From contig CP073694.1 of NCBI GenBank assembly GCA_018228705.1, positions 1,426,001-1,490,000 of the forward strand: 64,000 bases of DNA, read 5' to 3'. The notes under the pieces were generated by a model, which saw only the letters and a list, made by a program, of their open reading frames with translations, was not told the DNA's origin and made no database searches. Positions within the stretch are counted from its first letter, which is position 1. Every line of letters starts with the position of its first letter. This DNA comes from Dysosmobacter sp. Marseille-Q4140. Its GTDB lineage: Bacteria > Bacillota > Clostridia > Oscillospirales > Oscillospiraceae. Both the position numbers and the translations under genes were made by a program. This document shows positions 23,598-31,071 of this stretch, in pieces.

Positions 23598-23933
23598 TCA
23601 CTCCCACGTCGCCCAGACCTCCGGACAGTATCCCACGGTGGCCTCCCGGCCGTTGCGGACGATGGGGGTGCGAAACAGCTCCGGGTGCTCCAGGAGCTTC
23701 TCCTCCCGGGCCTCCGGCGTAAGGTAGGCCATGTAATGGGCCTCGTAGGCCCGGCTCCTGGTATCCACCAAGGCCTCAAAGCCCACTTTCTGCTTGACGG
23801 ACTGGTACTCCCGGGGGGATAATCCCTTTGAGGGGACGTCGATATACTGGTACTTGATGCGGCGCTCCTTGAACCACCGCTCGGCCTTCCGGGTATCGAA
23901 GGACTTGGAGGCGCCGAAGATCTGGATATTCAT
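23598..23933 (-). CDS. ArsC/Spx-like thioredoxin-fold protein lacking the active-site cysteine
   Basis: 111 aa. The fold is that of ArsC/Spx/YffB proteins: MNIQIFGASKSFDTRKAERWFKERRIKYQYIDVPSKGLS, then FRTPIVRNGREATVGYCPEVWATW at the end. Relatives have a Cys at the position of S11 (KxC-DT-xKA pattern); here the codon is TCC, one base from TGC. The only Cys left is near residue 104. It cannot be a standard arsenate reductase, and a regulatory or non-redox role is likelier. It is divergent from the sirtuin gene, 35 bp apart. Confidence 0.8.
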   Translation of the reverse strand: MNIQIFGASKSFDTRKAERWFKERRIKYQYIDVPSKGLSPREYQSVKQKVGFEALVDTRSRAYEAHYMAYLTPEAREEKLLEHPELFRTPIVRNGREATVGYCPEVWATWE

Positions 23934-23968
23934 TGTAACACTCCTTATAGGGGGAAATGGAGGGAATC

Positions 23969-24688
23969 ATGATGGCGGAGAGCGTAAAACGGCTGAAGGA
24001 ACTGGTGGACGGCTCCGACAACATCGTCTTTTTCGGCGGCGCCGGGGTCAGCACCGAATCCGGCATCCCGGACTTCCGCAGCACCGACGGGCTGTACCAC
24101 CAGCAGTGGCGGTATCCGCCTGAGGTGATTTTAAGCCATACCTTTTATGAAAGCAACCCCGAAGAATTTTTCCGCTTCTACCGGGCCAAGCTCCTCTCAC
24201 CCGGAGCAAAGCCCAATGCCGCCCACCGCAAGCTGGCCCAGTGGGAGGCCGCCGGAAAGCTCAGAGCCATCGTGACCCAGAACATCGACGGACTCCACCA
24301 GGCCGCCGGCAGCAAAACCGTGCTGGAGCTCCACGGCAGCGTCCACCGCAACTACTGTGAGCGCTGCGGGAAGTTCTATGACTTCGACTTCATGCTCCAC
24401 AGCCAGGGCGTGCCCCGCTGCACCTGCGGCGGCCCCGTCAAGCCCGATGTGGTGCTCTATGAGGAGGGACTGGACCAAAAGACCCTCAATGACGCTGTCC
24501 GCTTTATCTCCGAGGCGGATATGCTCATCATCGGCGGCACGTCGCTCAACGTCTACCCCGCCGCCGGGCTCATCAACTACTACCGGGGCCACAAGCTGGT
24601 GCTCATCAACAAGTCCGCCGTGGCCCGGGATCTGGCGGCGGATCTGGTGATCACCAATCCCATTGGAGCCACTCTGGACCAGCTGTAA
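23969..24688 (+). CDS. NAD-dependent protein deacylase (sirtuin, CobB type)
   Basis: About 239 aa. Removes acyl groups from lysines using NAD+, giving O-acyl-ADP-ribose and nicotinamide. Motifs: IVFFGGAGVSTESGIPDFRS (NAD binding), VTQNIDGLHQAAGS, LELHGSVHRNYCERCGKFYD (catalytic His and first zinc pair), CTCGGPVKPDVVLYEEGLD (second zinc pair), MLIIGGTSLNVYPAAG. Start: GGAGG at 23959-23963 favours ATG 23969 or 23972 over the ATG at 23957. Monocistronic with its own terminator. Confidence 0.95.
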   Translation: MMAESVKRLKELVDGSDNIVFFGGAGVSTESGIPDFRSTDGLYHQQWRYPPEVILSHTFYESNPEEFFRFYRAKLLSPGAKPNAAHRKLAQWEAAGKLRAIVTQNIDGLHQAAGSKTVLELHGSVHRNYCERCGKFYDFDFMLHSQGVPRCTCGGPVKPDVVLYEEGLDQKTLNDAVRFISEADMLIIGGTSLNVYPAAGLINYYRGHKLVLINKSAVARDLAADLVITNPIGATLDQL

Positions 24689-24727
24689 AGGTCCGCCTTT
24701 GTCAGATCCGCCAAAAGAGCGAAAAAA

Positions 24728-24762
24728 AACGGCGCCATTCCGCAGGGAGTGGCGCCGTTTTT
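24728..24762 (+). terminator. intrinsic terminator after the sirtuin gene
   Basis: AACGGCGCCA pairs with TGGCGCCGTT around a 12-nt loop, followed by TTT. Confidence 0.8.
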
Positions 24763-24846
24763 GCCAAAGCCGCCCCATAAATGCAAGTCATTTTTGTATT
24801 CATGCAAATTTCGCAAAATATTTTTTAATTTTTCGGGATTTATCTA

Positions 24847-24875
24847 TTGAAAATGAAAGTCATTCATGTTAGTAT
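24847..24875 (+). promoter_or_regulatory. promoter of the citrate synthase gene
   Basis: TTGAAA (24847-24852), a 17-nt spacer and TAGTAT (24870-24875), within a clearly AT-rich upstream block. Confidence 0.65.
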
Positions 24876-24925
24876 TGCAAATAACGAGAACGGCGATGGC
24901 TGCCGCTGAAAGGAGCGTCCTGTCC

Positions 24926-26299
24926 ATGATCTGGAAAGAGAACCGCGAAAACGCCTATTGCGAGATCACACCCGCCATCATGGCGCTGAAGGAACAGTGG
25001 GAGAAGAAGAACTACATCGATCCCAGACTGTACAAGGAATACAACGTCAAGCGGGGCCTCCGGGACGAGGACGGCCGCGGCGTGCTGACAGGTCTGACCC
25101 GCGTGGGCGAGATCCAGTCTTACAGCGTCACCCAAGGCGAACACATCATTCCTCAGGACGGCGTGCTCTACTACCGGGGCATCGACACCCGGGATCTGGT
25201 CACCGGCTCCGCCGGCCGGCGCTTCGCCTTTGAGGAGGCGGCATATCTGCTGCTGTTTGGCGAGCTGCCCACGCCGGACCAGCTCCAGGCCTTCTGCGAC
25301 CAGCTGGCCTCCTACCGGACGCTGCCCACCAACTTCTTCCGGGACGTCATCATGAAGGCGCCGCCCCGGGACATGATGAACACCATGCAGCGGGGCATCC
25401 TGACGCTGTTCTGCTATGACGACAAGCCCAACGACATCTCCCTGGAGAATGTGCTGCGCCAGTGCCTCCAGCTGATGAGCAACATGCCGGTGCTGGCCAT
25501 CTACGCCTATCAGGCCTGGCGGTACAGCAACGGCGAGAGCCTGTTCATCCACGTGCCCAAGGAGGACCTGAGCACGGCGGAGAACTTCCTGCGGATGCTG
25601 CGGGAGGACTGCAGCTACACGGAGCTGGAGGCCCGGACGCTGGACGTGGCCCTGGTGCTCCACGCGGACAACGGCGGCGGCAACAACTCCACCTTCACCA
25701 ACCACGTGGTCACCTCCTCCGGCACGGACACCTACTCCGCCATCGCCGCCGCTATGGCCTCTTTGAAGGGCCCCCGCCACGGCGGCGCCAACAACAAGGT
25801 CATGGCCATGATGGCCGACATCAAGGAGAACATCTCCGACTGGAACGACGACGGCTGCGTGGCCGACTACCTGACGAAGATGCTGAACAAGGAGGCCTTC
25901 GACCGCAGCGGCCTGATCTACGGCCTAGGCCACGCCGTCTACACCAAGACCGATCCCCGGTGCGAGGTGTTCCGGGACTATGTGACCCATCTGGCGGAGG
26001 AAAAGGGCCGCCAGGCGGAGCTGGCGCTGTACGCCAACGTGGAGCGGATCGGCAAGCAGCTGCTGATGGAGCGGCAGCACAAGTCGGTGCTCTCCACCAA
26101 CATCGACTTTTACAGCGGCTTCGTCTACGAGATGCTGGGGCTTCCCATGGAGCTGTACACGCCGCTGTTCGCCGTGGCCCGCATCGCGGGCTGGAGCGCC
26201 CACCGGATGGAGGAGCTGTCCGTGGGCGGCAAGCTGATCCGTCCCCGGTACGAGTGCGTGGAGGAGCACCGCACCTACACCCCCGTGGAAAACCGCTGA
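24926..26299 (+). CDS. citrate synthase
   Basis: 457 aa. Condenses acetyl-CoA and oxaloacetate to citrate. The catalytic triad is in place: GPRHGGANNK (His, about residue 275), YGLGHAVYTKTDPR (His, about 326) and LSTNIDFYSGFVYE (Asp). Other marks are GVLYYRGIDTRDL and ALVLHADNGGGNNSTFTNHVVTSSGTDTYSAIAAAMASLKGP. The chosen ATG (24926, MIWKENRENAYCEITP) has AAAGGAG 10-11 nt upstream; in-frame starts at 24866 and 24896 would add a tail overlapping the promoter. In such anaerobes it likely feeds the oxidative branch to 2-oxoglutarate and glutamate. Confidence 0.95.
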   Translation: MIWKENRENAYCEITPAIMALKEQWEKKNYIDPRLYKEYNVKRGLRDEDGRGVLTGLTRVGEIQSYSVTQGEHIIPQDGVLYYRGIDTRDLVTGSAGRRFAFEEAAYLLLFGELPTPDQLQAFCDQLASYRTLPTNFFRDVIMKAPPRDMMNTMQRGILTLFCYDDKPNDISLENVLRQCLQLMSNMPVLAIYAYQAWRYSNGESLFIHVPKEDLSTAENFLRMLREDCSYTELEARTLDVALVLHADNGGGNNSTFTNHVVTSSGTDTYSAIAAAMASLKGPRHGGANNKVMAMMADIKENISDWNDDGCVADYLTKMLNKEAFDRSGLIYGLGHAVYTKTDPRCEVFRDYVTHLAEEKGRQAELALYANVERIGKQLLMERQHKSVLSTNIDFYSGFVYEMLGLPMELYTPLFAVARIAGWSAHRMEELSVGGKLIRPRYECVEEHRTYTPVENR

Positions 26300-26305
26300 C
26301 CCATC

Positions 26306-26340
26306 ATTTCCCCGCCGGAAAACCGGCGGGGAAATTTTTT
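26306..26340 (+). terminator. intrinsic terminator after citrate synthase
   Basis: A 13-bp stem, ATTTCCCCGCCGG with CCGGCGGGGAAAT, followed by TTTTT. Confidence 0.85.
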
Positions 26341-26362
26341 CGGGAAAAACGGAAATTTAAGG

Positions 26363-26391
26363 TTGACATCCGGTTGGCTTCTGGCTATAAT
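26363..26391 (+). promoter_or_regulatory. promoter of the tRNA-Leu cluster
   Basis: A consensus TTGACA (26363-26368), a 17-nt spacer and a consensus TATAAT (26386-26391), 34 nt before the first tRNA. Confidence 0.9.
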
Positions 26392-26425
26392 AATCAAGCA
26401 GTCTTTTCTAAGGGATGCGATATTT

Positions 26426-26511
26426 GCGGCTGTGCTGGAACTGGTAGACAGGCCAGCTTGAGGTGCTGGTGTCGATTCGACGTGTGGGTTCAAGTCCCGT
26501 CAGCCGCACCA
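26426..26511 (+). tRNA. tRNA-Leu(GAG)
   Basis: 86 nt. The acceptor GCGGCTG pairs with CAGCCGC, discriminator A and encoded CCA. Anticodon loop CTTGAGG gives GAG. It has a long class II variable arm (GTGTCGATTCGAC) and T arm GTGGG-TTCAAGT-CCCGT. Confidence 0.95.
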
Positions 26512-26543
26512 GTCCGTTTCCCAAACGGTCAATCCGATCATAT

Positions 26544-26631
26544 GCGCGAGTGGTGGAATTGGCAGACTCGCTAGATTCAGGTTCTAGTGTCCATTACGGA
26601 CGTGCGGGTTCAAGTCCCGCCTCGCGCACCA
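26544..26631 (+). tRNA. tRNA-Leu(CAG), copy 1
   Basis: 88 nt. The acceptor GCGCGAG pairs with CTCGCGC, then A and encoded CCA. Anticodon stem CTAGA/TCTAG with loop TTCAGGT gives CAG. Class II long variable arm and T arm GCGGG/CCCGC. Confidence 0.95.
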
Positions 26632-26719
26632 AATCCGGAAAGCGGACTCCGCTTTGAGCGGAGTCCCTTTCACTGGATGTTTCCCCTCCGGCGGGCGCCG
26701 GTACAACTGCATATCATAC

Positions 26720-26807
26720 GCGCGAGTGGTGGAATTGGCAGACTCGCTAGATTCAGGTTCTAGTGTCCATTACGGACGTGCGGGTTCAAGTCCCGCCTCG
26801 CGCACCA
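26720..26807 (+). tRNA. tRNA-Leu(CAG), copy 2
   Basis: Identical in sequence to the copy at 26544-26631 across the whole 88 nt, and so a recent tandem duplication or gene conversion. The 88-nt spacer between the copies shows no gene. Confidence 0.95.
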
Positions 26808-26850
26808 AAAAAGAAAGACATCTGCTGGAAGCAGGTGTCTTTCTTTTTTT
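26808..26850 (+). terminator. terminator of the tRNA cluster
   Basis: AAAGAAAGACA-TCTGC pairs with GCAG-GTGTCTTTCTTT around a TGGAA loop, and the plus strand continues in T. Confidence 0.85.
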
Positions 26851-26860
26851 GAGTTTTTTC

Positions 26861-26907
26861 TTGACATCTGTTGAAAGGCCGATATAATAATTTAGAACGA
26901 TTCTAAA
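26861..26907 (+). promoter_or_regulatory. promoter with Per/Fur-type palindromic operator
   Basis: TTGACA (26861-26866), a 16-nt spacer and TATAAT (26883-26888), followed at once by the perfect palindrome TTTAGAACGATTCTAAA (26891-26907), which resembles a Per/Fur box. Placement at the transcription start predicts repression by the PerR-like product of the next gene. Confidence 0.8.
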
Positions 26908-26924
26908 AAAGCGAGCTGATCGTC

Positions 26925-27302
26925 ATGACGAAATACGCAAAAAAAATTTTAGAGATCGTGGAATCCTCTTACAGCCATATGACGGCAGAACAGGTCTTTG
27001 AGGAACTGCGGAAAACGTATCCCACCGTGGTGCTGGCCACCGTGTATAACAACCTCAACCGCTTGTGGGAGACGCACAGGATCCGCAGGGTATCCGTAGA
27101 GGGGCTGCCTGACCGGTATGACCGGATCCAGCGGCACGATCATTTCGTATGTGAAAAATGCGGCAGGCTGCTGGACGTGGATCTGGGAGACCTGACCGCG
27201 CAGCTGGAGCAGAAGGCAGGGATACCGTTTTTGTCCTACGATCTGAAGCTGCTGTATGTATGCGAGGACTGCAAGAGGAACTCTCAGCAGAAAGGAATGT
27301 GA
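26925..27302 (+). CDS. perR: PerR-type Fur family repressor
   Basis: 125 aa. A metal-dependent repressor of oxidative-stress or iron genes. The N-terminal winged helix ([37 protein letters not shown], about 20-58) contains the family DNA-recognition helix, followed by [21 protein letters not shown] (His ligands and first CxxC) and [11 protein letters not shown] (second CxxC, structural zinc). PerR rather than Fur is inferred from the operator and from the downstream hydrogenase-rubrerythrin gene, whose GTG start overlaps its stop by 4 nt. Confidence 0.88.
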   Translation: MTKYAKKILEIVESSYSHMTAEQVFEELRKTYPTVVLATVYNNLNRLWETHRIRRVSVEGLPDRYDRIQRHDHFVCEKCGRLLDVDLGDLTAQLEQKAGIPFLSYDLKLLYVCEDCKRNSQQKGM

Positions 27303-29359
27303 GGATTCTGAAACATCTGCCCCTATCCGTCCGCGTCCCCATTGAGGAGGACAATCCCAGCATCGTGCGCCGGGAAGAAGCGTGCATCCGATGCGGCATG
27401 TGCAAGGACGCCTGCGCCAATCTGATGGGCGTACACAGCACCTACACCCTGGAGCAGACCGGCGGACATGCGGTCTGCATCTACTGCGGCCAGTGCGCCA
27501 ACGTCTGCCCGGTGGACAGCATCACCGAGCGGGACGAGGTCCCTCAGGTCCGGCAGGCGGTCTCCGATCCCGGGAAAATCGTGGTGGTCAGCACTTCCCC
27601 CGCAGTCCGCGCCTCCCTGGGCGAGGCCTTCGGCATGGACCCCGGCGCTTTCGTGGAGGGGAAAATGGTGGCGCTGCTGCGGGCTCTGGGCGCCGACTAC
27701 GTGCTGGACACCAACTTCGCCGCGGACCTCACCATCGTGGAGGAAGCCAGCGAGCTGATCCGCCGGATCAGCCGGAAGGACCGTCCCCTCCCCCAATTCA
27801 CCAGCTGCTGTCCCGGCTGGGTGCATTTCGCGGAGATCTACGCTCCGGAGCTGCTGCCCCACCTCTCCACGGCCAAAAGCCCCATCGGGATGCAGGGTCC
27901 CACGGTCAAGACCTATTTTGCCCAAAAGATGGGATTGGATCCCCGTCAGATCGTCCATGTGGCCCTCACGCCCTGCACCGCCAAGAAATTCGAGATCCGC
28001 CGGGAGGAGCTGCACAGCGCCGCCGACTATCACGGCATCGAGGGGATGCGGGATACGGACCAGGTGATCACCACCCGGGAGCTGGCCCGGTGGGCCAAGG
28101 CCGAGGGCATCGACTGGAACGCTCTGGAGGACTCCGCCTATGACTCCCTGATGGGCAAGGCGTCCGGTGCCGGGGTCATCTTCGGCAATACCGGCGGCGT
28201 GATGGAGGCCGCCCTCCGCACCGCCTATACCTACCTCACCGGTCAGGAGGCACCGACAGCCCTGCTTGAGCTGAATCCGGTCAGAGGCTACGAGGGTGTG
28301 CGGGAGGCGCAGGTGGAGATCGGCGGCCAGACGCTGCGGGTGGCCGTTGTTTACGGCACCGCCAACGCCCGGAAGTTCCTGGCGCAAATGAAGGAGCACG
28401 GGACACAGTACCACTTTGTGGAGGTCATGGCCTGCCCGGGCGGCTGTATCGGCGGCGGCGGACAGCCCAAGGACCTGTCAAAAAACGCGGACGACACCCG
28501 GAAGAGCCGCATCGCCGCCTTGTACCGGCGGGACGAATCCATGACACTGCGGGCCAGCCACGAAAATCCGGAGATCAAGCAGGTCTATGAGGCCTTTTAC
28601 GGCCAGCCGCTCAGCCAGATGGCCGAGCAGATGCTCCACACCACCTATCAGGACCGAAGCGACATTTTACATCGAAGGAAGGACAGCAACATGAGCAAAT
28701 GGAAGTGCAAGATCTGCGGCTATATCTATGAAGGCGAGAGCCTGCCGGAGGATTTCACCTGCCCCCTCTGCAAGCAGCCCGCCTCCGCTTTTGAAAAGCT
28801 GGAGGAAGCGCCCGCCAAGAGCGGCAGCAAATACGCCGGCACCCAGACCGAAAAGAACCTGGAGGCCGCCTTTGCCGGCGAGTCCCAGGCCCGGAACAAA
28901 TACACCTATTTCTCCGCCGTGGCCCAGAAGGAAGGATACGAGCAGATCGCGGCCCTGTTCCTCAAGACCGCGGAAAACGAGAAGGCCCATGCGAAAATGT
29001 GGTTCGAGGAGCTTCATGGTCTGGGCGGCACGGAGGAAAACCTGCTCCACGCCGCCGAGGGCGAGAACTACGAGTGGACGGATATGTACGACGGCTTTGC
29101 CAAGACCGCCGAGGAGGAGGGCTTCCCGGAGCTGGCCGCCAAATTCCGTCTGGTGGCCGCCATCGAAAAGCACCATGAGGAGCGCTACCGGACCCTTCTG
29201 CGGAACGTGGAGACCGCCCAGGTCTTTGAAAAGAGCGAGGTCAAGGTGTGGGAGTGCCGCAACTGCGGTCACATCGTGGTGGGCACCGCCGCCCCGGAGG
29301 TCTGCCCCACCTGCCTCTACTCCAAGAGCTTCTTCGAAGTCCACTGCGAAAATTATTGA
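27299..29359 (+). CDS. continuous [FeFe]-hydrogenase / rubredoxin-rubrerythrin reading frame
   Basis: One open frame of 686 codons. Residues 1-464 are a monomeric group-B-like [FeFe]-hydrogenase: two 4Fe-4S motifs ([25 protein letters not shown]) and all three H-cluster signatures ([32 protein letters not shown]). It takes up or evolves H2 with ferredoxin-like partners. Relatives end near the equivalent of HTTYQDRS; here no stop follows, and the frame runs through [10 protein letters not shown] into rubrerythrin (residue 465 on). The GTG at 27299 overlaps the perR stop and gives the family N-terminus ([21 protein letters not shown]), although its ribosome site (AAAGGA) is very close. Either a natural fusion or a lost stop codon; an internal start at 28691 could also give separate rubrerythrin. 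Confidence 0.85.
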   Translation: MRILKHLPLSVRVPIEEDNPSIVRREEACIRCGMCKDACANLMGVHSTYTLEQTGGHAVCIYCGQCANVCPVDSITERDEVPQVRQAVSDPGKIVVVSTSPAVRASLGEAFGMDPGAFVEGKMVALLRALGADYVLDTNFAADLTIVEEASELIRRISRKDRPLPQFTSCCPGWVHFAEIYAPELLPHLSTAKSPIGMQGPTVKTYFAQKMGLDPRQIVHVALTPCTAKKFEIRREELHSAADYHGIEGMRDTDQVITTRELARWAKAEGIDWNALEDSAYDSLMGKASGAGVIFGNTGGVMEAALRTAYTYLTGQEAPTALLELNPVRGYEGVREAQVEIGGQTLRVAVVYGTANARKFLAQMKEHGTQYHFVEVMACPGGCIGGGGQPKDLSKNADDTRKSRIAALYRRDESMTLRASHENPEIKQVYEAFYGQPLSQMAEQMLHTTYQDRSDILHRRKDSNMSKWKCKICGYIYEGESLPEDFTCPLCKQPASAFEKLEEAPAKSGSKYAGTQTEKNLEAAFAGESQARNKYTYFSAVAQKEGYEQIAALFLKTAENEKAHAKMWFEELHGLGGTEENLLHAAEGENYEWTDMYDGFAKTAEEEGFPELAAKFRLVAAIEKHHEERYRTLLRNVETAQVFEKSEVKVWECRNCGHIVVGTAAPEVCPTCLYSKSFFEVHCENY
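28691..29359 (+). CDS. rubrerythrin with rubredoxin domains at both ends (internal start of the fused frame)
   Basis: From the internal ATG at 28691 (AAGGAAGG 8 nt upstream) the frame gives a 222-aa protein: N-terminal rubredoxin ([10 protein letters not shown]...CPLCKQP, residues 6-45), a ferritin-like diiron domain with ExxH motifs ([47 protein letters not shown]), and a second rubredoxin-like zinc/iron ribbon at the C-terminus (CRNCGHI...CPTCLYSK). Such proteins reduce H2O2 to water in anaerobes, fed by NADH or ferredoxin through rubredoxin. The good ribosome site suggests independent translation in addition to, or instead of, the fusion. Confidence 0.85.
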   Translation: MSKWKCKICGYIYEGESLPEDFTCPLCKQPASAFEKLEEAPAKSGSKYAGTQTEKNLEAAFAGESQARNKYTYFSAVAQKEGYEQIAALFLKTAENEKAHAKMWFEELHGLGGTEENLLHAAEGENYEWTDMYDGFAKTAEEEGFPELAAKFRLVAAIEKHHEERYRTLLRNVETAQVFEKSEVKVWECRNCGHIVVGTAAPEVCPTCLYSKSFFEVHCENY

Positions 29360-29438
29360 CCCGCCTCCGGGGAGCGTCCGGAGGAGGACCGCCAGCCGGC
29401 TTATTCCCGGTTCTCTCCGCTCTGAGGGCGGAGGAGCG

Positions 29439-29470
29439 AAAAAAGACACGACGAATGTCGTGTCTTTTTT
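29439..29470. terminator. bidirectional terminator
   Basis: AAAAAAGACACGAC pairs perfectly with GTCGTGTCTTTTTT around GAAT, between the convergent rubrerythrin and 29,480-29,692 genes. Confidence 0.9.
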
Positions 29471-29479
29471 CATCGCTCT

Positions 29480-29692
29480 TTATGACTGTCCATCCTCCCG
29501 GATACCGTAGGCGGCAAAGCGGGCAATGAGATTTTGCAGCGTCAGCTTCTGGGCCAGCAGCTGCTGGTGGGTGACACCCCGGACCTTTCCGGCGGCGCGC
29601 TGCTCCTCCAGGCGGGAGAGCACCTGGTCCCGCTCCTTCAAAAGGTCCGCGTACAGGCGGTCATACGCCGCAAGGCGCTCCTGGTCGGTCAT
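29480..29692 (-). CDS. small helical protein, hypothetical
   Basis: 70 aa, MTDQERLAAYDRLYADLLKERDQVLSRLEEQRAAGKVRG..., followed by HQQLLAQKLTLQNLIARFAAYGI. It is almost entirely helical with heptad-like leucines, suggesting a coiled-coil or dimeric regulator. No function recognised. The ATG at 29692 follows GAGGGG by 6 nt. Located 10 nt downstream of ychF and probably co-transcribed with it. Confidence 0.7.
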   Translation of the reverse strand: MTDQERLAAYDRLYADLLKERDQVLSRLEEQRAAGKVRGVTHQQLLAQKLTLQNLIARFAAYGIREDGQS

Positions 29693-29702
29693 GGCGTTCC
29701 CC

Positions 29703-30812
29703 TCACACGTTGAAGCGGAAGTAGATCATGTCACCGTCCTGGACCACGTACTCCTTGCCCTCGCTGCGCAGCTGGCCCTTCTCCCGGGCCGCGGCCACGC
29801 TGCCGCACTTGACCATGTCCTCGTAGGCGATGACCTCCGCCCGGATGAAGCCCCGCTCGATGTCGGTGTGGATCTTACCGGCGGCCTGGGGGGCCTTGGT
29901 GCCCTTCTTGATGGTCCAGGCCCGGCACTCGTCCTTGCCGTAGGTCAGGAAGGAGATCAGGCCCAGCAGGGCGTAGGAGCACTTGATGAGCCGGTCCAGG
30001 CCGGACTCCTCCACGCCCAGCTCCTCCAGGAACATCTGCTTCTCCTCGCCCTCCAGCTCGGCGATGTCCTGCTCCAGCTTGGCGCAGATGGGCAGCACCT
30101 GGGCGCCCTCGGCATCGGCGATGGCCTTGACCTGCTGGTAGTAGGGGTTGGCGTCCAGATGGGTGAAGCCCTCCTCGTCGGTGTTGGCGGCGTAGATGAC
30201 GGGCTTGAGGCTCAGCAGGTCACTGGTGGCGATCAGGGCCATGTCCTCGTCGGAGCAGTCATAGGTCCGGGCGGACTTGCCGTTGTTCAGGTGCTCCGCC
30301 AGGCCCTTGAACACGTCCACCTCGTGGAGGAACTTCTTGTCGCCCTTGGCGGCCTTGGCGGCCCGCTCGATCCGGCGGTTCACCATCTCCAGGTCCGCCA
30401 TGATCAGCTCCAGGTCGATGGTCTCGATGTCCCCCTTGGGGTCCACGGGCACGTTGGTGCCGGCGTCGGCCACCACGTGCATGATGTTCTCGTCGTCAAA
30501 GCAGCGCACCACATGGACGATGGCGTCGGTCTCCCGGATGTTGGCCAGGAACTTGTTGCCCAGGCCCGCGCCCTGGCTGGCGCCCTTGACCAGACCCGCG
30601 ATGTCCACGAACTCCACCACCGCCGGGGTCTTTTTATCCGGCTCGTACATCTCCGCCAGATGGTCCAGCCGCTCGTCCGGCACGGCCACCATGCCCACGT
30701 TGGGGTCGATGGTGCAGAAGGGGTAGTTGGCGCTCTCGGCGCCGGCGTTGGTGATGGCGTTGAACAGGGTCGATTTTCCTACATTTGGAAGTCCCACAAT
30801 ACCGAGCTTCAT
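29703..30812 (-). CDS. ychF: redox-regulated ATPase/GTPase YchF
   Basis: 369 aa. An Obg-family P-loop protein that binds ribosomes and prefers ATP. Visible: G1 GLPNVGKSTLFNAIT, switch FCTIDPNVGMVAVPDERLD, G3 VVEFVDIAGLVKGASQGAGLGNKFLANIRETDAIVHVVRCF, the YchF-type NxxE-like G4 region (PVIYAANTDE), and a C-terminal TGS domain (RAWTIKKGTKAPQAAGKIHTDIERGFIRAEVI). The start at 30812 gives MKLGIVGLPNVGKST, the family N-terminus; AAAGGAG lies about 10 nt upstream. Confidence 0.96.
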   Translation of the reverse strand: MKLGIVGLPNVGKSTLFNAITNAGAESANYPFCTIDPNVGMVAVPDERLDHLAEMYEPDKKTPAVVEFVDIAGLVKGASQGAGLGNKFLANIRETDAIVHVVRCFDDENIMHVVADAGTNVPVDPKGDIETIDLELIMADLEMVNRRIERAAKAAKGDKKFLHEVDVFKGLAEHLNNGKSARTYDCSDEDMALIATSDLLSLKPVIYAANTDEEGFTHLDANPYYQQVKAIADAEGAQVLPICAKLEQDIAELEGEEKQMFLEELGVEESGLDRLIKCSYALLGLISFLTYGKDECRAWTIKKGTKAPQAAGKIHTDIERGFIRAEVIAYEDMVKCGSVAAAREKGQLRSEGKEYVVQDGDMIYFRFNV

Positions 30813-30930
30813 AAAAGCAAATCTCCTTTGCCGTATTTTCGACTTAGTATTGTACCATTCTCCCGCCGAAAGCGCAAGAGCAGCAGACGAAAGGGGGGCA
30901 TTTTCCCACAAAAAGTCTCCGTATCGCCCA

Positions 30931-30960
30931 AAAGCGCGCCGGGGAGTCCCGGCGCGCTTT
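30931..30960. terminator. GC-rich bidirectional hairpin between htrA and ychF
   Basis: AAAGCGCGCCGGG pairs with CCCGGCGCGCTTT. It lies upstream of ychF and downstream of htrA; on the minus strand it would end the htrA transcript. Confidence 0.7.
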
Positions 30961-31071
30961 TCCAAATTCAACGGTTGCGATTCTATGTTCACACGCCGCT
31001 CCTGCCGCATGGAGGCTGTGCCTTTCCGCAGCTGCTGCCGCAGGCCTCCTCAGGCGCGATGCGATGCTGGT

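Noticed and set aside
26544..26807. Repeated tRNA-Leu(CAG) as ICE-type direct repeats (attL/attR)
   Set aside because: Only 88 bp separate the copies and no element lies between them; both tRNAs are complete.
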